In this document: positions 1 to 5,769 of the stretch, in pieces
How the letters are laid out: each line of letters opens with the position of its first letter
Numbering within the stretch: the first letter of the stretch is position 1
NCBI GenBank assembly: GCA_041488155.1
Contig: JBGPOS010000059.1
Span: 1 to 25,453 of the forward strand
Origin: JBGPOS01 sp041488155
GTDB taxonomy: Bacteria > Chloroflexota > Dehalococcoidia > Tepidiformales > Tepidiformaceae
Direction: 5' to 3'
DNA length: 25,453 nucleotides
Notes under the pieces: generated by a model
Databases searched by the model: none
Told to the model about the DNA's origin: nothing
The model's input: the letters and a program-made list of their open reading frames with translations, nothing else
Program-made: the position numbers and the translations under genes

Positions 1-1
1 C

Positions 2-121
2 GCTGCCGCCGCCCGCTGGGAGAACACCTACAACGCCGTCCGGCCCCATCAGGCCCTCGGCTTCCTCACCCCCACCGAGTTCCTCGCCACCACCCAACAG
101 GAGGATCTGTCACGGACGTAG
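2..121 (+). mobile_element. C-terminal end of an IS-type DDE transposase (integrase core), cut by the window edge
   Basis: An open frame enters from the left edge and ends at TAG 119-121, giving the last 39 residues. It contains W-E-N-T-Y-N-x-V-R-P-H-Q-A-L-G followed by L-T-P-x-E-F-L. That is the typical tail of the rve integrase domain in IS481/IS3-type transposases, downstream of the catalytic glutamate. The catalytic residues lie outside the window, so intactness cannot be judged. Composition also stands out: the coding strand is C-rich (about 28 C against 17 G in the first 60 bases), while the rest of the + strand is G-rich, which fits a mobile origin. Family choice (IS481 or IS3) is unresolved. 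No terminal inverted repeat can be tested because the left end is missing. Confidence 0.8.
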
Positions 122-222
122 TGAACCAATACAGGGTCGAGCGTCTAGGGCGGAGATGAACTAGCATTGGGGCAATACACGATGCGAAACGGTCGCCCTG
201 CGGCGGTCCGTGGGAGTAGAGG

Positions 223-546
223 ATGATCCGGATTCGACTGCGGAGGGTGGGGAAGAAGCATCACCCGTACTATCGCCTGGTGGTGGCGGATCAGCCGGCG
301 AAGCGAGACGGGGCGTTCCTCGAAACGTTGGGGTCGTACGACCCGCATGCGAACCCACCAACGGTGACGCTGGACGAGGCGAGGGCGAGGGAGTGGCTCG
401 GCAAAGGGGCACAGCCATCGGAGGCAGCGGGGAAGATCTTGCGGAGGGCTGGAGTCATCGGGGCTCCCGCGGTGGCCGTCGTCGAACCGGAGGTAACGCC
501 TGCCAAGAAGCCGCGAGCGGCGCGTGCGAAGAAGGCGGCGGAGTAA
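223..546 (+). CDS. rpsP: 30S ribosomal protein S16
   Basis: Encodes small-subunit ribosomal protein S16, a 107-residue protein that binds 16S rRNA early in 30S assembly. The N-terminus M-I-R-I-R-L-R-R-x-G-K-K-x-x-P-Y-Y-R-L-V-V-A-D is the family signature. Residues 1-80 cover the whole conserved domain, including the G-S-Y-D-P and the W-L-x-x-G-A-Q-P-S motifs. The last ~25 residues form an Ala/Lys/Arg-rich tail, common in GC-rich lineages. The ATG at 223 follows a purine-rich GGGAG/AGAGG stretch and gives the exact conserved N-terminus. It heads the classical rpsP-khpA-rimM order, with two bases between its stop and the next start. The 101 bases between the transposase stop and this gene contain no promoter I would defend. 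Confidence 0.97.
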   Translation: MIRIRLRRVGKKHHPYYRLVVADQPAKRDGAFLETLGSYDPHANPPTVTLDEARAREWLGKGAQPSEAAGKILRRAGVIGAPAVAVVEPEVTPAKKPRAARAKKAAE

Positions 547-548
547 CG

Positions 549-791
549 ATGGCGTCGATGATGGTGGGTGTGATTGAGTACCTGGCCAAAGCGCTGGTGG
601 ACAATCCTGACGAAGTGAAGGTGGCCGAGCGCGACGAAGGTGACCGCATCATCGTGAGGCTGGACGTGGCTGAGGGGGATTGGGGCAAGGTGATCGGCAA
701 GGGCGGGCGGATAGCATCGGCGATGCGCTCGCTGGTGAAGGTGGCCGCGGTCAAAGAAGACGTGCGGGTGGGCCTGGAGATCGGCGACTGA
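549..791 (+). CDS. khpA: KH-domain RNA-binding protein KhpA (YlqC family)
   Basis: An 80-residue single KH-domain protein of the YlqC/KhpA family (UPF0109), which binds RNA and in some Gram-positive bacteria pairs with KhpB. The RNA-binding G-x-x-G loop is visible as V-I-G-K-G-G-R at about residues 46-52, followed by I-x-x-A-M-R-S-L. The opening segment (I-E-Y-L-A-K-A-L-V-D-x-P-D-E-V) is the usual family start. ATG 549 has GGAG about six bases upstream and begins right after the rpsP stop. Two further ATGs at 558 and 561 are possible alternatives. Its position between rpsP and rimM is conserved in many bacteria and supports the call. The frame is open further upstream, but that part overlaps rpsP and is not conserved sequence. 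Confidence 0.92.
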   Translation: MASMMVGVIEYLAKALVDNPDEVKVAERDEGDRIIVRLDVAEGDWGKVIGKGGRIASAMRSLVKVAAVKEDVRVGLEIGD

Positions 792-1384
792 CTGAGACCA
801 GCCCGGAGAAGAACGTCACGGGCGCAACTCGTCCTGCTCGAAAGCCCCGCGCAGCGACGACTCCACAACCGACGGAACCTCGAGAAGGGCACACGGCCCT
901 GGGGCGGGTGCTGCGACCGCACGGCTTGAAGGGCGAGCTGAAGGTGCTGGCCTTCGCGCCGGGAGCCCCGAACCTGCAGGCGGGACGGCGCGTTTTCGTT
1001 GCGGGAGAGCGCCACACCGTGACCCGAGCGCGCGAGGGTGACGGAGCCTGGATCCTGGAGCTGAGCGGACTGAAGGAGCGATCGGCGGCGGAGCCACTAC
1101 GGGGGCTGCTCGTCGAAGCGAAGGACGGGGACGTGGGGCGGAACGACGACGAATCGTACTTCATCCACGAGCTGGTCGGGCTGCGGGTGGTCACGAACGA
1201 GGGCCGGGACCTGGGGGTGGTCGTAGAGGTAATGCAGATGGGCGCTAGCGATGTTTATGTGGTGCGCGGGGAAGCGCGCGAGGTGTTAATCCCGGCTATC
1301 GGTGAGGTCGTGGACGAGATCGACGTGGCTGGGGGGGTGATCCGCATTACACCTTTGGCGGGATTACTGGACGAATCGAAATAA
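788..1384 (+). CDS. rimM: ribosome maturation factor RimM (start uncertain)
   Basis: RimM binds ribosomal protein S19 and helps mature the 30S head. The conserved N-terminal barrel starts at G-R-V-L-R-P-H-G-L-K-G-E, and the C-terminal PRC-barrel is seen in E-L-V-G-L-x-V and in V-L-I-P-x-I-x-E-V-V-x-E-I-D. The start is not settled. Between the first conserved residue and position 680 the frame contains only a CTG at 788, which overlaps the khpA TGA as CTGA, and a TTG at 680, which would overlap khpA by over 100 bases. I list 788, giving 198 residues with a ~40-residue basic, Pro/Thr-rich N-terminal extension before the barrel. An internal GTG at about 907 would cut into the conserved motif. 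E. coli RimM is 182 residues. Confidence 0.85.
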   Translation: MTETSPEKNVTGATRPARKPRAATTPQPTEPREGHTALGRVLRPHGLKGELKVLAFAPGAPNLQAGRRVFVAGERHTVTRAREGDGAWILELSGLKERSAAEPLRGLLVEAKDGDVGRNDDESYFIHELVGLRVVTNEGRDLGVVVEVMQMGASDVYVVRGEAREVLIPAIGEVVDEIDVAGGVIRITPLAGLLDESK

Positions 1385-1495
1385 CCCATTGAATCGCTCT
1401 ATGGCTGGGACTACACTTCCTCGCGCGGGCTGGTGGCACAACCCTGCATGTGCCCGGTTCAAGTCTTATGACCTGTGTCGAGGGGGAAGTTCCAC

Positions 1496-1666
1496 ATGTC
1501 CAAAGCCGAAGCGCTTCAGCTGGTGGGAGACTGCGTCCATCACTGGATCCTGGAGTCTCCGAGGGGTGAGCTGACGCCGGGACGCTGCAAGAAGTGCGGG
1601 AAAGAGAAGGAATTTACGGGGGAGACGAGCTATCGGATCGGGAGGGGCTCGTCGCAACGGAGCTGA
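1496..1666 (+). CDS. small zinc-ribbon-like protein, unknown function
   Basis: A 56-residue protein with C-V-H-H-W near residue 13 and C-K-K-C-G near residue 34, joined by an I-L-E-S-P-x-G-x-x-x-P-G-x segment. The C/H...CxxC spacing suggests a zinc-binding knuckle pair or small treble clef. From memory, similar tiny proteins with an H-W-I-x-x-P-x-G...G-x-C-x-x-C-G pattern recur in Chloroflexota and Actinobacteria without an assigned role. ATG 1496 is chosen over an upstream in-frame ATG because GAGGGGGA lies about eight bases before it. It sits alone between rimM and the tRNA. A structural or RNA/protein-binding role is possible, but nothing in the sequence decides it. Confidence 0.6.
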   Translation: MSKAEALQLVGDCVHHWILESPRGELTPGRCKKCGKEKEFTGETSYRIGRGSSQRS

Positions 1667-1689
1667 GCGGGTAGCGGGAGTTCTGTTGG

Positions 1690-1719
1690 TTGACTCTGAT
1701 TCGGGCCGATCCATACGAT
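1690..1719 (+). promoter_or_regulatory. candidate sigma70-type promoter for tRNA-Ala
   Basis: TTGACT (1690-1695) and TACGAT (1714-1719) are separated by 18 bases. Transcription would begin near 1726, about 15 bases before the mature tRNA 5' end. The position immediately before a stable RNA gene supports it; the -10 match is only moderate. Confidence 0.5.
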
Positions 1720-1740
1720 GGAAACGGCCCGGTTACCTGT

Positions 1741-1816
1741 GGGGACATAGCTCAGCTGGGAGAGCGCAGCGTTCGCATCGCTGAGGTCGGGGGTTCGAGC
1801 CCCCCTGTCTCCACCA
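1741..1816 (+). tRNA. tRNA-Ala, anticodon CGC
   Basis: A 76-base cloverleaf folds without mismatch. The acceptor GGGGACA pairs with TGTCTCC, the D stem is GCTC/GAGC, the anticodon stem CAGCG/CGCTG, and the T stem GGGGG/CCCCC with loop TTCGAGC. The anticodon loop TTCGCAT gives CGC, reading the Ala codon GCG, which is frequent in this window. The third acceptor pair is G3:U70, the alanine identity element, which confirms the amino-acid assignment independently of the anticodon. The discriminator A and CCA end are encoded. A promoter-like pair lies just upstream. Confidence 0.97.
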
Positions 1817-1825
1817 AAAAAGCCA

Positions 1826-1846
1826 TTGGCTGTTGGCTGTTGGCTG
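1826..1846 (+). repeat. three tandem copies of TTGGCTG
   Basis: Three perfect head-to-tail copies of the heptamer TTGGCTG directly follow the tRNA end. Either replication slippage or a small regulatory element in the leader of the downstream operon could explain them. Nothing else indicates function. Confidence 0.75.
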
Positions 1847-1889
1847 CGAGATTGGCCTGCCGCCGCGCATGGCGTCCGCTGGGCCTCGA

Positions 1890-1898
1890 TGCTACATT
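1890..1898 (+). promoter_or_regulatory. candidate extended -10 promoter for the transcarboxylase genes
   Basis: TGC followed by TACATT matches the extended -10 form TGnTAnnnT, with no good -35 hexamer. Initiation near 1905 would give a ~73-base leader before ATG 1978. The same TGCTA arrangement occurs upstream of the PEP carboxykinase gene. Weak evidence on its own. Confidence 0.3.
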
Positions 1899-1977
1899 GC
1901 CAAGCGCCGCGAGAGTGACGGTCCGGACATTGCCGGCTCTGGGCCGCGGCGACCCTCCTCCACCCATCGAGGCGCCC

Positions 1978-3531
1978 ATGGCTGATCATCAACTAACCGC
2001 AGCAGAGAAGCTCGTGAACCTCAAAGAGATGAAGGCGCTCTTCGCGCAGGGGGGCGGGCCGAAGCGGGTTGAGGCGCAACACGCTCGCGGGAAGCTGACC
2101 GCGCGGGAGCGGATCGATGTGCTGCTCGACCCGGGGAGCTTCGACGAGATCGACGCACTGGTGCGCCCGCGGGGCGGCGCCAATGGGGCGGCCGGGGGCG
2201 AGGCTGTGGTCACGGGGTGGGGCAAGGCTGACGGGCGGCCCGTCTACGTGTTTTCGTACGACTTCACACTCCTGGGGGGTTCGCTGAGCGAAGCGGTGGC
2301 GGAGAAGATCCTCAAGGTGATGGACCTCTCGATGACGACCGGCGCGCCGATCGTCGGGATCATCGACTCCGGCGGTGCGCGAATCCAGGACGGGTCTGAG
2401 AGCCTGCGGGGGTTCGGGGAGATCTTCGCGATGAACACGCTGGCGAGCGGCGTGGTCCCGCAAATCAGCGTCATCATGGGGCCTGGCGCAGGGGGGGGGG
2501 CTTACAGCCCGGCCATCACGGACTTCGTCTTCGCGACGGAAGGCGTCGGGCAGATGTACATCACCGGTCCGGACGTTATTCGGGCGGTCACGTCCGAGGA
2601 GGTCACGCACGAAGAGCTCGGAGGCGCGCATTCCCTGGCGAGCCGGTCTGGGGTAGCCCATTTTGCTATCGCGGGCGAAGAGGCGACGCTGGGAGAAGTG
2701 CGCCGGCTACTCTCGTTCCTACCTTCGAACAACGCGGAAGACCCGCCGGTGGTGTCTTCGGGCGACGATCCGGGACGCGCGGACGATGACCTCGTGGGGA
2801 TCGTACCGGACGAAGGGAACCGCCCGTACGACATCCGGGACGTCATCTACCGGCTGGTGGATGATGGGGACTTCATGGAGGTCCACGAGCTGTTCGCGGC
2901 CAACATCGTGGTGGGATTTGGCCGAATGGGCGGACGGAGCGTGGGCTTCGTAGCGAACCAGCCGATGGTGCTGGCGGGCGCACTGGACATCAACGCGAGC
3001 CGGAAAGCGGCGAGGTTTGTGCGGACCTGCGACTGCTTCAACGTGCCCGTGGTGACGCTCGTTGATACTCCGGGCTACCTGCCGGGGACGACGCAGGAGT
3101 ACGGCGGAATAATCACGCACGGCGCGAAATTGCTCTTCGCGTACAGCGAGGCGACGGTGCCGAAGATTACTATCCTCATCCGGAAGTCGGTGGGCGGGGC
3201 CTACCTCGCGATGGGGTCGAAGCACCTGCGAGGGGACATGAACTTCGCGTGGCCCACCGGCGAAGTGGCGGTGATGGGCCCGGACGGGGCGGTGAACGTC
3301 GTGTACCGGGAGGAGATCGCAAACGCAGCGGACGCGGAAGGGCGCCGCCGAGAGCTAATCGAAGAGTACCGGCAGAAGTTCGCGAACCCGTACATCCCGG
3401 CGGGGCGTGGGTTCCTCGACGACGTGATCGACCCGCGATCGACGCGGGCGAAGATCATCCGGGCGCTGGAGATGCTGCAAAACAAGGCCGACCGGAACCC
3501 TCCAAAGAAGCACGGCAACATCCCCCTCTGA
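1978..3531 (+). CDS. mmdA: acyl-CoA carboxyltransferase, 12S transcarboxylase / MmdA / PccB type
   Basis: A 517-residue carboxyltransferase with two crotonase-fold halves, as in propionyl-CoA carboxylase beta and the 12S subunit of transcarboxylase (about 520 residues). It moves carboxyl between biotin and an acyl-CoA, probably propionyl/methylmalonyl-CoA. The N-terminal half carries S-G-G-A-R-I-Q-D-G near residue 130 and the oxyanion segment G-P-G-A-G-G-G-A-Y-S-P-A near 168. The C-terminal half carries D-T-P-G-Y-L-P-G-T-x-Q-E-Y-G-G-I-I and R-K-S-V-G-G-A-Y-L-A-M-G-S-K near 402. ATG 1978 has GAGG six bases upstream; the open frame extends to 1690 only by reading through the tRNA. No biotin carboxylase gene is nearby. 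The next genes supply the 5S and 1.3S partners, which favours a transcarboxylase over a bicarbonate-dependent carboxylase. Substrate specificity is inferred, not shown. Confidence 0.9.
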   Translation: MADHQLTAAEKLVNLKEMKALFAQGGGPKRVEAQHARGKLTARERIDVLLDPGSFDEIDALVRPRGGANGAAGGEAVVTGWGKADGRPVYVFSYDFTLLGGSLSEAVAEKILKVMDLSMTTGAPIVGIIDSGGARIQDGSESLRGFGEIFAMNTLASGVVPQISVIMGPGAGGGAYSPAITDFVFATEGVGQMYITGPDVIRAVTSEEVTHEELGGAHSLASRSGVAHFAIAGEEATLGEVRRLLSFLPSNNAEDPPVVSSGDDPGRADDDLVGIVPDEGNRPYDIRDVIYRLVDDGDFMEVHELFAANIVVGFGRMGGRSVGFVANQPMVLAGALDINASRKAARFVRTCDCFNVPVVTLVDTPGYLPGTTQEYGGIITHGAKLLFAYSEATVPKITILIRKSVGGAYLAMGSKHLRGDMNFAWPTGEVAVMGPDGAVNVVYREEIANAADAEGRRRELIEEYRQKFANPYIPAGRGFLDDVIDPRSTRAKIIRALEMLQNKADRNPPKKHGNIPL

Positions 3532-3653
3532 CCCGGCGGCGAGTCTGATCCGGCGGGCGCAGCGGTGTGGGTAAGCGGTGCTCGTGATAGGCTTCAACGG
3601 AGGTGGCGAGCGGAGCGGATCGAGCCCCCAGCCCTCTTCATTGGAACCGCAGG

Positions 3654-5150
3654 ATGACCAGAGTCGGCATCATGGAGACCGCGATCCGCGATGGGCACCA
3701 GTCGCTCCTGGCGACGCGGATGCGCACGGAAGACATGATCCCGGCGCTCGAAATGATGGACTCGGTTGGCTACCACAGCATCGAGTGCTGGGGTGGAGCG
3801 ACGTTCGATACGGCGATGCGGTACCTGCGAGAGGACCCATGGGAACGCCTGCGAGAGATCAAGTCGCGGTTGAAGCGGACGCCTACACAAATGCTGTTGC
3901 GGGGGCAGAATGCGGTCGGCTACCGGCACTACGCCGATGACGTGATCCGGGAGTTTTGCGAGCGGTCGGTAGCGAACGGCATGGACATCTTCAGGATCTT
4001 TGATGCGCTCAACGACACGCGAAACCTGGAAACGGCGTTCGAGGCTGTGAAGAAGGCCGGTGGGCACGTGCAGGGCACGATCTGCTACACGATCAGCCCG
4101 GTGCACACTGTCGATGCTTTCGGGCGGATGGCGGACAGGATGGCAGAGATGGGCGCCCACTCGCTCTGCATCAAGGACATGGCGGGACTGCTGAGCCCGA
4201 TGATGGCGAAGGCGCTTGTTACGAGGCTGAAGAAAGATCACCCGGCAAAACTGCTGCAGATGCATTGTCACGACACGTCTGGCTATTCGGAGATGGCGTA
4301 CCTGATGGGTGTGCAGGCGGGGGCTGACGTCATCGACTGTGCAATAAGCAGCCTTGCCGGCGGGACTTCGCAGCCGGCAACGGAGACGCTGGTGGCGGCG
4401 CTGGCGGAGGATCCGGAGCATGCCACAGGGCTGGACCTGCACGCACTCGAAGAGATCTCCGCGTATTTCAAGGGGGTGCGGCGACGGTATTGGAAGTTCG
4501 AGAGCAGCCTGCTGGGGATCGACGCGGGGGTGCTCTCGCACCAGGTGCCCGGGGGAATGATTTCGAACCTGGTGCTGCAGCTGCGAGAACAGGGAGCCGA
4601 GGCCCGGTTGAAGGAAGTCCTGGAGGAAAATGCGAAGGTACGAGCGGACCTGGGGTATCCACCGCTTGTAACGCCGAGCTCGCAAATCGTGGGCACGCAG
4701 GCGGTGCTCAACGTGCTCACGGGGAAGCGCTACGGGTCGATCACGAGGGAAGCGAAGAATCTGGCGAAGGGCATGTACGGGGCGACCGCGAAGCCCATAG
4801 CGGCGGACATCCTGACCACGATCCTCGGGGACGAGACACCGATAACGCATCGGCCGGCGGATGACCTGGCACCGGAACTGGAGCGGGCGAAGGCAGAGAT
4901 TGGCGACCTGGCGGAGTGCGCGGAGGACGTTCTGAGCTACGTGATGTTCCCGCAGCCAGCACGCGAGTTCCTGGCCTGGAGGCGAGCGGGCGGAGGCCCG
5001 GAGCCGGAGCTGGTGGCAGCAGTGGTGGGGGCGTTAGCGATAGGGGAGCGCAAGGCGGTTGCAACCCCGCTCGCGAGCCCGGCGCCGATCGGGGCGAACG
5101 ACGATGGTAACGCCTGGAAGAGCTTCGGGCGCATCCGGCAGATGCGGTAG
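3654..5150 (+). CDS. pyruvate/oxaloacetate carboxyltransferase, 5S transcarboxylase / PycB / OadA type
   Basis: A 498-residue TIM-barrel carboxyltransferase that transfers carboxyl between biotin and pyruvate/oxaloacetate. The 5S subunit of Propionibacterium transcarboxylase is about 505 residues. Catalytic features align in spacing with 5S: D13 in I-R-D-G-H-Q-S-L-L-A-T-R-M, the lysine expected to be carbamylated (K174, in C-I-K-D-M), and metal ligands H204 and H206 (M-H-C-H-D). C-W-G-G-A-T-F-D, L-L-R-G-Q-N and P-P-L-V-T-P-S-S-Q-I-V-G-T-Q-A-V complete the pattern. The C-terminal part is the assembly domain seen in PycB/OadA, but there is no fused biotinyl domain; that is the next gene. Start ATG 3654 is preferred over GTG 3603, whose only ribosome site abuts it. 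It could also be PycB of a two-part pyruvate carboxylase or the alpha part of oxaloacetate decarboxylase. Confidence 0.88.
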   Translation: MTRVGIMETAIRDGHQSLLATRMRTEDMIPALEMMDSVGYHSIECWGGATFDTAMRYLREDPWERLREIKSRLKRTPTQMLLRGQNAVGYRHYADDVIREFCERSVANGMDIFRIFDALNDTRNLETAFEAVKKAGGHVQGTICYTISPVHTVDAFGRMADRMAEMGAHSLCIKDMAGLLSPMMAKALVTRLKKDHPAKLLQMHCHDTSGYSEMAYLMGVQAGADVIDCAISSLAGGTSQPATETLVAALAEDPEHATGLDLHALEEISAYFKGVRRRYWKFESSLLGIDAGVLSHQVPGGMISNLVLQLREQGAEARLKEVLEENAKVRADLGYPPLVTPSSQIVGTQAVLNVLTGKRYGSITREAKNLAKGMYGATAKPIAADILTTILGDETPITHRPADDLAPELERAKAEIGDLAECAEDVLSYVMFPQPAREFLAWRRAGGGPEPELVAAVVGALAIGERKAVATPLASPAPIGANDDGNAWKSFGRIRQMR

Positions 5151-5167
5151 GGGCAGGGAGCGAAGCG

Positions 5168-5686
5168 ATGGCAAAGATGACGATCGGTGGGCGCAGTTAC
5201 GAAGTCGAGGTGGGGGCTGACAACGTCGTGGTCGACGGGATCGCCTACCCGGTGAAGGTGCGGGACGACCAGGCGTTCCTGAGCGTGACCGCGGGTGGCG
5301 CCGGTTACCGGGTGGAGTTGCCGGCAGCGGATCGGCGGGCGAGCGGAATGCAGGTTTCGGTGGACTACCGGCCTTTCACGATCGAGTGGGAGGGCAGGCT
5401 CGGAGGAGGGCCGGCGCCCCGGCCAACGCGGACCACAGAGAGCACGCAGGCACCGGCGCCTCGAGCGGGCGTCAAGGGTGGCGTGGCGGCCCAGATAGCG
5501 GGGCGGATCCTGCGGGTGAACGTGAAGGCGGGAGATGCCGTGAGCCAGGGGGCGGTGCTGCTCATCCTGGAGGCAATGAAGATGGAGAACGAGATCAAGG
5601 CGCCAGCTACGGGCACGGTGAAAGAGGTCCTCGTGGCGGAAGGCGCTCGGGTGATGGAAGGGGACACGCTGGTCGTCATTGAGTAA
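5168..5686 (+). CDS. biotin carboxyl carrier protein, 1.3S transcarboxylase type
   Basis: A 172-residue biotin carrier. The C-terminal biotinyl domain (about residues 100-172) contains E-A-M-K-M-E-N with the biotin-accepting lysine at K138, 34 residues from the C-terminus as usual. An Ala/Pro/Thr-rich linker (about 80-100) joins it to a beta-rich N-terminal region (1-75, G-G-R-S-Y-E-V-E-V...) likely used for docking on the carboxyltransferases. It is longer than the 1.3S subunit (about 123 residues). It starts 17 bases after the 5S-type gene with purine-rich GGGGCAGGGAGCGAAG before the ATG. It would shuttle carboxyl between the two carboxyltransferases encoded upstream. It could also serve an acyl-CoA or pyruvate carboxylase whose biotin carboxylase lies elsewhere. 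Confidence 0.9.
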   Translation: MAKMTIGGRSYEVEVGADNVVVDGIAYPVKVRDDQAFLSVTAGGAGYRVELPAADRRASGMQVSVDYRPFTIEWEGRLGGGPAPRPTRTTESTQAPAPRAGVKGGVAAQIAGRILRVNVKAGDAVSQGAVLLILEAMKMENEIKAPATGTVKEVLVAEGARVMEGDTLVVIE

Positions 5687-5706
5687 ATCTTTGCTCAACG
5701 GGGGCG

Positions 5707-5715
5707 TGCTATAAC
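5707..5715 (+). promoter_or_regulatory. candidate extended -10 promoter for pckA
   Basis: TGC followed by TATAAC is a near-perfect extended -10 element in the 83-base gap after the biotin carrier gene. No -35 at normal spacing is visible (TTGCTC is only 13 bases away). Initiation near 5722 would leave a leader of about 48 bases and lets pckA be transcribed separately from the transcarboxylase genes. Confidence 0.4.
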
Positions 5716-5769
5716 CCGGAGCAATAGCTCAGGGGTCGCGCATTCCTCGGCGTCTATGAGACACTGGGG

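Noticed and set aside
1420..1465. Weak hairpin (GGCAC/GTGCC) as a terminator after rimM
   Set aside because: Five pairs with a ten-base loop and no T-run; too weak to support as a terminator.
1452..1475. T-loop-like GGTTCAAGTC after rimM
   Set aside because: The flanking five bases do not pair as a T stem and no other tRNA arms are present.
1826..1846. CRISPR-like repeat
   Set aside because: The units are seven-base tandem copies with no spacers; no array exists anywhere in the window.
1690..1977. Open frame extending the 12S-type carboxyltransferase ~96 residues upstream
   Set aside because: It reads straight through the tRNA-Ala gene and its promoter; the conserved protein begins at ATG 1978 with a GAGG ribosome site.
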